64,000 nucleotides of DNA, taken from NCBI RefSeq assembly GCF_001426525.1, contig NZ_LMEW01000001.1, forward strand, positions 190,978-254,977. Reading direction: 5' to 3'. The stretch is from Massilia sp. Root133 (lineage in GTDB: Bacteria; Pseudomonadota; Gammaproteobacteria; Burkholderiales; Burkholderiaceae_D). The first letter of the stretch is position 1; every line of letters begins with the position of its first letter. Under the pieces are notes generated by a model that saw nothing but the letters and a program-made list of their open reading frames with translations, did not search any database and was not told where the DNA came from. Shown here one piece after another: positions 15,062-23,305 of this stretch. The position numbers and the translations under genes were made by a program.

Positions 15062-15823
15062 CTAGTGCGCCGCCAGCGTCAGCGCAATCCCCATCTCCCG
15101 ATACGGCCGCAACACTTCCTCGCCGGTCGCCGCCGGCACCACCATCCCGCTGATCTCGGCCAGCCCGACGATCCGGTACGGGGATGCGGTGGCCAGCTTT
15201 TCCGACGACGCCAGCACGATGGTCTCGGCCGCCGCATGGCACAGCGCCCGCTTGATGCACGCTTCCTCGTAATCGCCGGTCGACAGCCCGCTCTCGGGAT
15301 GCACGCTCGTCACGCCCATGAAATACGTGTCGGCGCGGATCCGGGCGATCGCTTCCAGGGTCGCCGCGCCCACGCCGACGGCCGAGTGGCGGAACAGGCG
15401 GCCGCCGAGCATGATCACGTCGATGTCCGGATGGTCCATCAGCTCCATCGCGATGGACGGGCTGTGCGTGACGACCGTCGCTCCCAGGCGCCGCGGCAGC
15501 GCACGCACGAGTTGCGCGCACGTCGTGCCGCCGTCGACGAACACGACCTGGCCCGGCTGCACGAGCGCGGCGGCGGCGCGGCCGATGGCGGCCTTGTCGT
15601 CGGTGGCGATAGCGTGGCGCGTCGCGAAGTCCGCCAGCGCCGGGCTGGCGGGCAGGGCGCCGCCGTGCACCCGCTGCAGCAAGCCTTCCTTCGCGAGCTC
15701 GCGCAGGTCGCGCCGGACGGTGTCTTCCGACACGCCCAGTTCCGCGCTCATCTTCGTGGCGACGATCTGGCCGTCGCGCCGCAACACGTCCATCAGATAC
15801 TGCTTTCGCTGGCTCGTCAGCAT
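15062..15823 (-). CDS. DeoR-family transcriptional regulator
   Basis: A 253-residue repressor of the DeoR family, which usually sense phosphorylated sugars. The winged helix-turn-helix is at residues 5-57 (SQRKQYLMDVLRRDGQI to LRELAKEGLLQRVHGGA), and the DeoRC sensor domain follows with VFVDGGTTCAQL and the characteristic DTYFMGVTSVHPESGLS segment. The start at 15823 was chosen for an AAAGGA 5 bases upstream; an ATG ten codons earlier lacks one. It is divergent from the Nudix/DUF4406 gene across 76 bases holding tandem TGCACGATA repeats, so it probably represses both that gene and itself. Confidence 0.9.
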   Translation of the reverse strand: MLTSQRKQYLMDVLRRDGQIVATKMSAELGVSEDTVRRDLRELAKEGLLQRVHGGALPASPALADFATRHAIATDDKAAIGRAAAALVQPGQVVFVDGGTTCAQLVRALPRRLGATVVTHSPSIAMELMDHPDIDVIMLGGRLFRHSAVGVGAATLEAIARIRADTYFMGVTSVHPESGLSTGDYEEACIKRALCHAAAETIVLASSEKLATASPYRIVGLAEISGMVVPAATGEEVLRPYREMGIALTLAAH

Positions 15824-15848
15824 GCCGTCCTTTCGTCGTGCTTGACAT

Positions 15849-15878
15849 TGCACGATACTGCACGATAGTTTACACGAA
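15849..15878. promoter_or_regulatory. tandem TGCACGATA repeats, candidate DeoR operator
   Basis: TGCACGATA occurs at 15849-15857 and 15859-15867, ten bases apart (one helical turn), and a degenerate third unit TTACACGAA occupies 15870-15878. The array lies in the 76-base gap between the DeoR gene and the divergent Nudix/DUF4406 gene. DeoR-family operators are often short direct repeats in this position. Binding is inferred. Confidence 0.5.
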
Positions 15879-15899
15879 CTTCAATGACTGGAGAATATC

Positions 15900-16859
15900 G
15901 TGCAGGATCATGTGGAAATCAGGCAGGTCGAGCTGCTCTCGGACGACTGGGGCATCCTGAACAAGACGACGTTCGCGCTGCGCACGGCCGAAGGCGGCTG
16001 GGATGTGCAGACCCGGGAAACCTATGACCGCGGCAATGGCGCGACGCTGCTGCTGGCCAATCGCGCGCGCCGCACCGTCGTGCTGACGCGCCAGTTCCGC
16101 CTGCCGGCCTATGTGAACGGCCACGACGGCTTCCTCGTCGAGGCCGCGGCCGGCCTGCTCGACGGCGCCAGTCCGGAAGAACGCATCCGTGCCGAGGTCG
16201 AGGAGGAGACGGGCTATCGTGTCGGCAAGGTCACCCGCCTGTGGGATGCGTTCATGAGCCCCGGCAGCGTGACGGAGCGCCTGCACTTCTTCGTGGCCGA
16301 GTACGAGGCGCGCGACCGCGTGGGACCCGGCGGCGGGGTGGCGGCGGAGGGCGAGCGGCTGGATGTGCTGGAACTGGACATCGACGCGGCGCTGGCCATG
16401 ATCGGCACGGGCATCGTCGACGGCAAGACGATCATGCTGCTGCAGTACGCGCGCTTGCACCTGTTCGCGCCGCGCGGGATGATGATCCTGGTCGCGGGCC
16501 CGTACCGGTCCGGCACGGACGGGGACCCGGACCGTGTCGCGGCCAACGTCGCGGCGATGGAAGCGTGCGTGATGCCGCTGTACGAGGCCGGACATCTACC
16601 CGTGCTGGGCGAATGGCTCGCGTTGCCGACGGTGCGCCTGGCCGGATCGCAGGCGCCGGGGGACGCGGTGTTCGACGCCGTGTTCCACCCGCATGCGCAG
16701 CGCCTGCTGGCGCGGTGCGATGCCGTCCTGCGCATCGGCGGCGCGTCGGAAGGGGCCGACCTGATGGTGGCGACGGCGCGGAAGCTGGGCAAGCGCGTGT
16801 ACGCGGCCATGGAAGAGATTCCACCCGCGCCCAGCCTTGGTACAATCACATCACCATGA
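15900..16859 (+). CDS. Nudix hydrolase fused to a DUF4406-like domain
   Basis: A 319-residue two-domain protein. Residues 1-190 are a Nudix hydrolase closest in layout to GDP-mannose/ADP-ribose pyrophosphatases of the NudK type: FRLPAYVNG, then AAAGLLDGASPEERIRAEV with EEETGYRV at about 83-107. The box is slightly degenerate, with serine and alanine at two usual Glu/Arg positions but EEETG kept. Residues 193-319 form a DUF4406/nucleoside 2-deoxyribosyltransferase-like domain (MMILVAGPYRSG, then DAVLRIGGASEGADLMV). The start is GTG at 15900 with GGAG 6 bases upstream. The stop overlaps the next start (ATGA). The pairing suggests handling of a nucleotide-sugar or ribosyl nucleotide, under DeoR control. 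Confidence 0.8.
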   Translation: MQDHVEIRQVELLSDDWGILNKTTFALRTAEGGWDVQTRETYDRGNGATLLLANRARRTVVLTRQFRLPAYVNGHDGFLVEAAAGLLDGASPEERIRAEVEEETGYRVGKVTRLWDAFMSPGSVTERLHFFVAEYEARDRVGPGGGVAAEGERLDVLELDIDAALAMIGTGIVDGKTIMLLQYARLHLFAPRGMMILVAGPYRSGTDGDPDRVAANVAAMEACVMPLYEAGHLPVLGEWLALPTVRLAGSQAPGDAVFDAVFHPHAQRLLARCDAVLRIGGASEGADLMVATARKLGKRVYAAMEEIPPAPSLGTITSP

Positions 16860-17491
16860 ACAAGACTGCCATCTCCCTCATGCTGGGCGCGACGCTGGTC
16901 GCATCGCTGTCCGCCTGCAGCAGCAAGACGTCGGCCAACGAAAAGAACTTCGGCCTCACCGTCTCCCAGTATTTCGACAAGAAGGGCGACCTGTGCCTGG
17001 ATCCCATCAAATGGCCGGTCGACGTGTATGAAACCGACATCCGCCAGCAGAAGATGTACCCGGACGGCGTGGCCGGCCAGATGTCGGCGCTGGAATCCGT
17101 CGGCCTTGCCAGGAGCGAGGACGTGGAATTACCCGGCGCCGTCGTCAATGGCAAGCCGAGCGGGGTGAAGGTCAAGCGCTACACGATGGCCGATGCCGCG
17201 AAGCCTTACCTGCACGCGAACGCCGGGAAGCAGCCGCGCATCTGCTGGGGGCGCAAGTCGCTGAGCAAGGTGCTCCGCTGGGCGGACCCGGCCAAGGTGG
17301 GGGACCACGAGGAGAGCAGCGTGATCTACACCTATCAGCTGTCGAACGTGGCCGACTGGGCCCGCAAGCCGCAGGTCAAGGAAGCGTTCCCCGAAGTCGG
17401 ACGGAACGTCGACGGCGAGCGCTCCCAGAAGGAAAAACTGTACGTCAAGCTGACGCCGAATGGCTGGGAAGCGCTCGGCCTCAACGACTAG
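16856..17491 (+). CDS. putative lipoprotein, unknown
   Basis: A 211-residue protein with a lipoprotein signal peptide (lipobox LSAC at residues 18-21). The mature part has KNFGLTVSQYFDKKGDLCLDP followed by a winged-helix-like segment around MSALESVGLARSEDVELPG and a terminal YVKLTPNGWEALGL, a pattern found in uncharacterised proteobacterial lipoproteins. Its ATG overlaps the stop codon of the Nudix/DUF4406 gene, so they are one transcription unit, although an envelope lipoprotein has no obvious link with a nucleotide hydrolase. Its end overlaps the convergent yqjK-like gene by four bases. Confidence 0.72.
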   Translation: MNKTAISLMLGATLVASLSACSSKTSANEKNFGLTVSQYFDKKGDLCLDPIKWPVDVYETDIRQQKMYPDGVAGQMSALESVGLARSEDVELPGAVVNGKPSGVKVKRYTMADAAKPYLHANAGKQPRICWGRKSLSKVLRWADPAKVGDHEESSVIYTYQLSNVADWARKPQVKEAFPEVGRNVDGERSQKEKLYVKLTPNGWEALGLND

Positions 17492-17781
17492 CGGCGCAGC
17501 TGCGCGAGGATGCCCAGCGCGCCGCGCGCCATCTTCACCGCCGACAGCGCCGACGTGACGAGCCCGGCCAGGCGCTTGCGGCGCATGAGGACGAGCCCCA
17601 GCACGGCACCGGCCGCACCCAGCACGAGCTTGCGGTTGGCGGCGACGTAGCCCATGACCGGATGCCCGGCCAGTGCATTCGACGGACGCAGCGCCTTCAG
17701 CTCGTAGGCGAGGCCCACGCGCTGTTCGGCGCATTGTTCGATCAGGGCCGCGCGGCGGGTGGCGAGATCAGGCTTGTTCAT
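17488..17781 (-). CDS. YqjK-like small membrane protein
   Basis: A 97-residue protein with one hydrophobic segment around residues 50-66 (KLVLGAAGAVLGLVLM) after a helical N-terminus, and a basic stretch RRKRLAG on the cytoplasmic side. It resembles YqjK only by size, topology and position after a YqjE-like gene. Its start overlaps the end of that gene by 14 bases, so translation is coupled. Role unknown; the cluster is generally linked to the inner membrane and stationary-phase ribosome anchoring. Confidence 0.65.
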   Translation of the reverse strand: MNKPDLATRRAALIEQCAEQRVGLAYELKALRPSNALAGHPVMGYVAANRKLVLGAAGAVLGLVLMRRKRLAGLVTSALSAVKMARGALGILAQLRR

Positions 17782-18169
17782 CGGTTGCCTCCGCATGATG
17801 TTGGGCCAGGCCATGGCGCAGGTAGTCGACGTCGTTGCGCAGTTCGGCCAGCGTGGCCGAGAGCAGCGGCGCTTCCGCGGTCATGCTGGCGCGGACTTTC
17901 ATGAGGATGATGCCGGCCAGCACGCCGAACAGGACGGCCATGCCGCCGACGGCCTGCAGGCGGTACGTGTCCCAGAAGATGGCGATGACGAACAGCGCGG
18001 CCAGCAGGAGGGCGCCGGCCGCGAGGAACACGGCCAGCAGGGTCCACGCGAGGTGGCCCAGCAGGCGGCGTGCGTCTTCCTGGAATTCGACCGCGGCCAG
18101 CTCCAGCCGCGTGCCCGCCATCGCGACGAGCGTCGCACCGATCCGGCCTGCCGTCGCGACGACTCCCAT
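17768..18169 (-). CDS. YqjE-like phage holin family protein
   Basis: A 133-residue inner-membrane protein of the YqjE/putative holin superfamily III family. Two hydrophobic segments (about residues 37-64 and 72-92) are separated by a short loop, after an amphipathic N-terminal helix with ELAAVEFQEDARR. Despite the family name it is a housekeeping membrane protein rather than a phage gene; there is no phage context. It starts within the stop codon of the YqjD-like gene (TAATG) and overlaps the next gene by 14 bases. Confidence 0.8.
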   Translation of the reverse strand: MGVVATAGRIGATLVAMAGTRLELAAVEFQEDARRLLGHLAWTLLAVFLAAGALLLAALFVIAIFWDTYRLQAVGGMAVLFGVLAGIILMKVRASMTAEAPLLSATLAELRNDVDYLRHGLAQHHAEATDEQA

Positions 18170-18489
18170 TACTTACGCGCGATCAGCATGCCGATCACGA
18201 CACCGACGGCGGTGCCCAGGCCGACGGCCTTCCACGGATTCTCCTTGACGTATTCGTCGGTGGCCTTGGCGGCGACCTTGGCTTTTTCGACCGCGGCTTC
18301 TTCCAGGCGGACGATGTCTTCCTTGGCCTTGACCAGGGTGCGTTCGAACTTGACCTTGGCGGCCTTGAATTCTTCGCCGGTCAGGTGGCCGCTGTGGCGC
18401 AGCCACGCTTCCGCGTCCTGGATGACGGTCTTCAGGTCGGACAGCAGCTGGTCGCGGGCGCCGGACTGGGTCGGGATTTTTTCCATCAT
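18169..18489 (-). CDS. ElaB/YqjD-family protein (DUF883)
   Basis: A 106-residue member of the ElaB/YqjD/DUF883 family: a long amphipathic helix with coiled-coil character (residues 10-80) and a single C-terminal membrane segment (KAVGLGTAVGVVIGMLI) ending in a basic tip. Escherichia coli YqjD anchors ribosomes to the inner membrane in stationary phase. AGAGG lies upstream of two adjacent ATG codons, the first taken as start. It heads the yqjD-yqjE-yqjK-like operon, with overlapping junctions throughout. Confidence 0.88.
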   Translation of the reverse strand: MMEKIPTQSGARDQLLSDLKTVIQDAEAWLRHSGHLTGEEFKAAKVKFERTLVKAKEDIVRLEEAAVEKAKVAAKATDEYVKENPWKAVGLGTAVGVVIGMLIARK

Positions 18490-18527
18490 GGGGGAACCTC
18501 TCGTTATGGATTGCGTTGCGGACAATA

Positions 18528-19382
18528 TTATCCTAATGCATAGTCTAGCGCGACGCCAGCAAACACGGCCGCACCCAACCAATTGTTGTGGTTGAACGCG
18601 GCAAAACATTTCGTGCGGTCGCGGCCGCGGATCAGGGTGTAGTGGTAGACGGCCATCCCGGCCGCGACGGCGATGCCCGCCACGAACCACCAGCGCAGGC
18701 CCAGCGACCAGCCGCACACGAGGTCGATGCCCAGCGTCGCCGCGTAGCACAGCATGATCGCGGCGACGTCGTAGCGGCCGAACGTGATGGCGGACGTGCG
18801 GATACCGATGATCAGGTCGTCGTCGCGGTCGACCATCGCATACTCGGTGTCGTAGGCCAGCGACCAGAACACGTTGGCGACCAGCAGCCACCACGCGACG
18901 GCCGGGACGTGGTCCTGCACGGCCGCGAACGCCATCGGGATGCCGAAGCCGAACGCGATGCCAAGGTAGGCCTGCGGCAGCGCGAAGAAACGCTTGAAAT
19001 ACGGATAGCTGCCCGCGACGATCACGGCCACGACAGAGAGCTGCTTCGTCAGCGTGTTCAGCGGCAGGATCAGCAGGAACGAGACGATCGCGAGCACCGC
19101 CGCCACCATCAGCGCTTCCCAACCCTTGATGCGGCCGCTCGTCAGCGGGCGGTCGACCGTACGCTTGACGTGGCGGTCGAAGTCGCGGTCGGCGTAGTCG
19201 TTGATCGCGCAGCCGCTTGACCGCATCAGCGCCGTGCCGACGATGAAGATGGCGAGGATCATCGGATCGGGATGGCCGTTCGATGCCATCCACAAGGCCC
19301 ACAGCGTGGGCCACAGCAGCAGCAGGATGCCGATGGGCTTGTGGCCCCGGACCAGGCGGAAATAAAGCGCCAGCTTGTTCAT
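18528..19382 (-). CDS. ubiA: 4-hydroxybenzoate octaprenyltransferase UbiA
   Basis: A 284-residue inner-membrane prenyltransferase that joins 4-hydroxybenzoate to the polyprenyl tail in ubiquinone synthesis. Both aspartate-rich motifs that bind magnesium and the diphosphate are present: NDYADRDFD near residue 62 and [12 protein letters not shown] near residue 180, with the substrate-specific GHKPIG segment at the start. About eight membrane helices. Length is normal. Its proximity to oxyR matches an arrangement seen in related betaproteobacteria. Confidence 0.96.
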   Translation of the reverse strand: MNKLALYFRLVRGHKPIGILLLLWPTLWALWMASNGHPDPMILAIFIVGTALMRSSGCAINDYADRDFDRHVKRTVDRPLTSGRIKGWEALMVAAVLAIVSFLLILPLNTLTKQLSVVAVIVAGSYPYFKRFFALPQAYLGIAFGFGIPMAFAAVQDHVPAVAWWLLVANVFWSLAYDTEYAMVDRDDDLIIGIRTSAITFGRYDVAAIMLCYAATLGIDLVCGWSLGLRWWFVAGIAVAAGMAVYHYTLIRGRDRTKCFAAFNHNNWLGAAVFAGVALDYALG

Positions 19383-19549
19383 TGTGCGTTCGAATTGAAA
19401 ATCTGCAAGGTCAGGATTGTAGCCTGTCGGGGCGCGCCCGGCTGTACGGCGCAGGACGATACGCGGCGATCATGCGCACGTCGACGATGCACAAGGCATG
19501 GCGCACGCGCGCGCTCTACGATGCCGGCTTCGGATCAAGGAGAATGCAT

Positions 19550-20071
19550 ATGCGGTTCGTAACCATGGTGGTGGCCGGAATCGGACTTGGAAGCTGCCTG
19601 CTCGCGCAGGCCGGCGGGCAGGAGCAGGGCGCGTGGATGGAGGCGCGGTCGCTGCGCGAGCTCCCTGCCGGCATCCAGGCGCTGCTGGGCGTGGGACTCG
19701 GACTCGCGGGCATCGCCGACCGGGGCGGCGATTTCAGCGAGACCGACGCCAGCGACGACAGCATGCCGCGGCGCCGCTTCGTGCTCGGGGTCGTGAACGG
19801 CGGCACGGCGCTGGTCGCGCTGGAGCAGGGCGGCCGCGTCTATGCCGTGCGCGCCGTCGAATTCAAACAGGAAGGCAGCACGTGGGACGCGGTGCGATGC
19901 GCGCCGCTGGTGTCGGTGCCGCAGCGGGGCACGGAACTGGTCGGCGCGCTGTCCGGAAAGCAGGCGGGACCCTGCGGCGGTATCGGCATCCGGACGGACG
20001 ATGGGGACGCGGCACCCACCGCGGCCGCGCCGGTCCTGCCCGCGCGCGTCAGGCCGCGGCCTGGAGCGTGA
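19550..20071 (+). CDS. exported 173-residue protein, unknown
   Basis: A protein with a Sec-type signal peptide (residues 1-22, ending LLAQAGG). The mature sequence has no motif I recognise; it contains a beta-rich middle (RRRFVLGVVNGGTALVALEQGGRVYAVRAVEF) and a proline/alanine-rich tail. Two ATG codons lie six bases apart; AAGGAG is correctly spaced only for the second, at 19550. Its last 23 bases overlap the convergent oxyR gene. Confidence 0.6.
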   Translation: MRFVTMVVAGIGLGSCLLAQAGGQEQGAWMEARSLRELPAGIQALLGVGLGLAGIADRGGDFSETDASDDSMPRRRFVLGVVNGGTALVALEQGGRVYAVRAVEFKQEGSTWDAVRCAPLVSVPQRGTELVGALSGKQAGPCGGIGIRTDDGDAAPTAAAPVLPARVRPRPGA

Positions 20072-20993
20072 CCATCTCGACGCCGGGCAGCCCGCAGTCG
20101 GCCACGGCCTTGACGACGGCATCGATGGCCGCGCGGCGCGTAAAACTCTTGCGCCATACGATCACGACGCGGCGCGACGGGACCGGATCCTGGAACCGGA
20201 CGAAGGTCAGCATGCCGTTCGGATCCTTCATGTCCGGCACGGAGGCGCGCGGCAGCACGGTCAGGCCGATGCCGCTCGCGACCATGTGCCGGATCGTCTC
20301 CAGCGACGAGCCCTCGAAGGTGCGCTGCATGCCGTTGCCCGGCGATGAAGAGAAGCGCGCCATCTCCGGGCAGACTTCGAGCACCTGGTCGCGGAAGCAG
20401 TGGCCGGCGCCCAGCAGCAGCATCGTCTCGCTCTTGAGGTCCTCGGCCGCGATCTCGGTGCGCGTCGACCACGGGTGGTTCTTCGGCATCGCGACGACGA
20501 ACGGTTCGTCGTACAGCGCCTGCACGGCCATGCCGTGTTCCGGCAGCGGCAGGGCCATGATCGCGGCGTCCAGCTCGCCCTGGCGCAGCAGGTCGAGCAG
20601 TTTCACCGTGAAATTCTCCTGCAGCACGAGCGGCATTTGCGGCACGTTCGCGATCAGATTTTTCACGAGCGGCGGCAGCAGGTACGGGCCGATGGTGTAG
20701 ATCACACCGAGGCGCAACGGGCCGGACAGCGGGTCCTTGTTCTGCTTGGCCAATTCCTTGATGGCGGCCGTCTGCTCGAGCACGCGCTCGGCCTGGGCTA
20801 CGATCTGCGCGCCCAGCGGCGTCACGGACACTTCCGAGCCGCCCCGTTCGAACAGCGTGACGCCGAGTTCGTCCTCGAGTTTCTTGATGGCGACGGACAG
20901 CGTGGGCTGGGCGACGAAGCAGGCTTCGGCCGCATGTCCGAAATGGCGGGCGCGTGCGACGGCGACGATGTATTTCAGTTCGGTCAGTGTCAT
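20049..20993 (-). CDS. oxyR: hydrogen peroxide sensor OxyR (LysR family)
   Basis: A 314-residue LysR-type regulator that senses hydrogen peroxide and activates antioxidant genes. The N-terminal winged helix is typical (LKYIVAVARARHFGHAAEAC then QPTLSVAIKKLE). The redox pair that defines OxyR is intact, GHCFRDQVLEVC with cysteines at residues 199 and 208, the same numbering as in Escherichia coli OxyR, so disulfide sensing is expected to work. It is transcribed away from a third PilT/PilU-type gene across 141 bases. Confidence 0.95.
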   Translation of the reverse strand: MTLTELKYIVAVARARHFGHAAEACFVAQPTLSVAIKKLEDELGVTLFERGGSEVSVTPLGAQIVAQAERVLEQTAAIKELAKQNKDPLSGPLRLGVIYTIGPYLLPPLVKNLIANVPQMPLVLQENFTVKLLDLLRQGELDAAIMALPLPEHGMAVQALYDEPFVVAMPKNHPWSTRTEIAAEDLKSETMLLLGAGHCFRDQVLEVCPEMARFSSSPGNGMQRTFEGSSLETIRHMVASGIGLTVLPRASVPDMKDPNGMLTFVRFQDPVPSRRVVIVWRKSFTRRAAIDAVVKAVADCGLPGVEMVTLQAAA

Positions 20994-21134
20994 GGGATCG
21001 GAGTGTATTGAACGGCCGTGTTCTCGAAGACACGTTTGCCTGCCTTTTAAGCAGTCTGTCACTATTTTACCGGTAAAGCCATGGATATAATGGCCGGGCA
21101 GGCGACGTTGCCTTGCGTTAATAGGAAGACATCC

Positions 21135-22325
21135 ATGTCCTCGACCTTCGGCCCGGCGGAAGCCCAGGCCTATATGCACAAGCTGCTCACGGTCATGCAC
21201 CAGCAGGGCGGCTCCGACCTGTTCATCTCGGCGGACTTCCCGCCCAGCATGAAGCACCAGGGCGCGATGAAACCCCTGAGCCAGCAGCGCCTGACGGGCG
21301 ACATCACGCGCGCGCTGTCCCTCTCCCTCATGAACGAGCGGCAGCGGACCGAGTTCGAAGCCGAGATGGAGTGCAACTTCGCGATTTCCCTGCCCGGCGT
21401 ATGCCGGTTCCGCGTGAACGTGTTCGTGCAGCAGCAGAGCGTAGGCATGGTCGTGCGGACCATTGCATCGGAAATCCCGAACTTCGAAAAACTCGACCTG
21501 CCCGAGGTCTTGAAAGATGTCGTGATGACGAAGCGGGGCCTCGTCCTCGTCGTCGGCGGCACGGGTTCCGGCAAGTCGACGACCTTGGCGGCGATGATCG
21601 ATTACCGCAACAGCAACTCGGCCGGCCACATCATCACGGTCGAGGATCCCGTCGAATACGTTCACAAGAACAAGAGCTGCCTGATCACGCACCGCGAGGT
21701 GGGCGTCGACACGCTGTCGTGGCACAACGCGCTGAAGAACACGCTGCGCCAGGCGCCGGACGTGATCCTGATCGGTGAGATCCGCGACACGGAAACGATG
21801 GAACACGCGATTGCGTTCGCCGAAACGGGTCATTTGTGCCTCGGCACGCTGCACGCGAACAATGCGAACCAGACGATGGACCGCATCATCAACTTCTTCC
21901 CGGAAGAGCGCAGGAATCAATTGCTGATGGACTTGTCGTCGAACCTGCGCGCCATCGTCTCGCAGCGCCTGGTTCGCACGGAAGACGGCAAGGGGCGCAA
22001 GGCGGCCATCGAGATCCTGCTGAACACGCCGACGATCGGCGAGATGATCCTGAAAGGCAGCTTCCAGAGCATCAAGGAGATCATGCACAAGTCGCGCGAG
22101 CTGGGCATGTGCACGTTCGACCAGGCGTTGTTCGAGCTCTACAACAAGGGTTACATCAGTTACGACGAAGCGATCCGCAACGCCGATTCCGCGAACGGCC
22201 TGCGCCTGCAGATCAAGCTGTCGGGCGAGAGAAAAGCGCCGGGGGAGGGCGGCGGTGCCGCGAAGCCGGCCGAGCTGTCGATGCTGATCGACGAGCCGGA
22301 AGAGGAACCGCCGGCCGCAAGTTAA
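21135..22325 (+). CDS. PilU-type retraction ATPase paralogue
   Basis: A 396-residue PilT/PilU-family ATPase, the third in this window. Walker A is GGTGSGKST near residue 139 and Walker B DVILIGEIRDTET. The C-terminal region reads TIGEMILKGSFQSIKEIM, PilU-like rather than the AIRNLIRE of PilT. It is closer to the pilU at 1278-2414 than to pilT, but has a distinct proline- and glutamate-rich tail of about 30 residues. AGGAAG precedes the start. It probably works with type IV pili, perhaps under other conditions. rfaE2 follows at once. Confidence 0.9.
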   Translation: MSSTFGPAEAQAYMHKLLTVMHQQGGSDLFISADFPPSMKHQGAMKPLSQQRLTGDITRALSLSLMNERQRTEFEAEMECNFAISLPGVCRFRVNVFVQQQSVGMVVRTIASEIPNFEKLDLPEVLKDVVMTKRGLVLVVGGTGSGKSTTLAAMIDYRNSNSAGHIITVEDPVEYVHKNKSCLITHREVGVDTLSWHNALKNTLRQAPDVILIGEIRDTETMEHAIAFAETGHLCLGTLHANNANQTMDRIINFFPEERRNQLLMDLSSNLRAIVSQRLVRTEDGKGRKAAIEILLNTPTIGEMILKGSFQSIKEIMHKSRELGMCTFDQALFELYNKGYISYDEAIRNADSANGLRLQIKLSGERKAPGEGGGAAKPAELSMLIDEPEEEPPAAS

Positions 22326-22335
22326 AATGCACGCC

Positions 22336-22815
22336 ATGGCTACCTTCGAACAAAAACTCTGCACCCGCGCCACCTTGCCGCAACGCATCGCCGACCTGCC
22401 GAAACCCGTCGTGCTGACGAACGGCGTGTTCGACATCCTGCACCGCGGCCACGTGACGTATCTCGCCCAGGCCCGCGAACTGGGCGCGTCGCTCGTCGTC
22501 GCCGTCAACACGGACGCGTCCGTGAAACGCCTGGGCAAGGGCGACGACCGCCCGCTGAACACGCTGGCCGACCGCATGGCCGTGCTGGCCGCGCTAGAAT
22601 CCGTCAGCCTCGTCGTGGAATTCGACGAGGACACGGCGCTGGAAGTCGTCCAGGAAGCCCGCCCCGACATCTATGCCAAGGGCGGCGACTACGTCATGAG
22701 CGCCATCCCGGAAGGGAAGGAAGTGATTGCCTACGGCGGCAAGGCCGTCGCGATCGATTTCGCGCACGACCGCTCGACGACGAAGCTCGTTGCGAAGATC
22801 CGGCAGTTCGGCTGA
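22336..22815 (+). CDS. rfaE2: D-glycero-beta-D-manno-heptose 1-phosphate adenylyltransferase
   Basis: A 159-residue nucleotidyltransferase that activates heptose 1-phosphate to ADP-heptose for the lipopolysaccharide inner core. The cytidylyltransferase-fold motifs are clear: TNGVFDILHRGHVTYL with the HxGH signature near residue 35 and YAKGGDYV near residue 112. It is the separate C-terminal half of what is a bifunctional HldE in enterobacteria; the kinase half is not here. Starts at 22327 and 22336 are both possible; the latter matches the usual family N-terminus. Confidence 0.93.
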   Translation: MATFEQKLCTRATLPQRIADLPKPVVLTNGVFDILHRGHVTYLAQARELGASLVVAVNTDASVKRLGKGDDRPLNTLADRMAVLAALESVSLVVEFDEDTALEVVQEARPDIYAKGGDYVMSAIPEGKEVIAYGGKAVAIDFAHDRSTTKLVAKIRQFG

Positions 22816-22818
22816 TCC

Positions 22819-23289
22819 TCAGCCCCCGCCCGCGTACCCGTTCTGGCGCCACGCCTCGTAGACGACGACGGCCACCGTATTCGACAGGTTCAGGCTGCGG
22901 TTGCCCGGCATCATCGGCAGGCGGATGCGTTGGGCCGGCGGGAACGATTCGCGCAAGGCCGGATCCAGGCCGCGCGACTCGGCGCCGAATACGAACACGT
23001 CGCCTGGGCGGAACGCGGCATCCGCGAACGGCGACGAGCCGTGCGTCGTCATGGCGAACATCCGGGTGGGGTCCGGCTGCGTGTCGGCCAGGAAGGCGTC
23101 CCAGTTCTTGTGGACCTTCATCGTGGCGTAATCGTGGTAGTCGAGACCGGCGCGGCGCATCTTGGCATCGTCCAGCGGGAAGCCGAGCGGCTCGACCAGG
23201 TGCAGTTGCGCCCCCGTGTTCGCGCACAGGCGGATGATGTTGCCCGTGTTGGGCGGGATTTCGGGTTCGACCAGTACGACGTGAAACAA
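22819..23289 (-). CDS. trmL: tRNA (cytidine(34)-2'-O)-methyltransferase TrmL, TTG start
   Basis: A 156-residue SPOUT methyltransferase that adds a 2'-O-methyl group to the wobble base of certain leucine tRNAs. The trefoil-knot motifs are present: NTGNIIRLCANTG near residue 15, FGAESRGLD near residue 97 and LSNTVAVVVYEAWRQ at the C-terminus. No ATG or GTG is available in the right place; a TTG at 23289 has AAGGAG 7 bases upstream and gives the standard family length, so TTG is taken as the start. It follows comF by 16 bases. Confidence 0.93.
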   Translation of the reverse strand: MFHVVLVEPEIPPNTGNIIRLCANTGAQLHLVEPLGFPLDDAKMRRAGLDYHDYATMKVHKNWDAFLADTQPDPTRMFAMTTHGSSPFADAAFRPGDVFVFGAESRGLDPALRESFPPAQRIRLPMMPGNRSLNLSNTVAVVVYEAWRQNGYAGGG

Positions 23290-23305
23290 AATCAATCTCC
23301 TTGGG

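Noticed and set aside
17768..18169. Prophage remnant, from the holin-like family name
   Set aside because: The gene is part of a yqjD-yqjE-yqjK-like chromosomal operon; no other phage gene is near.
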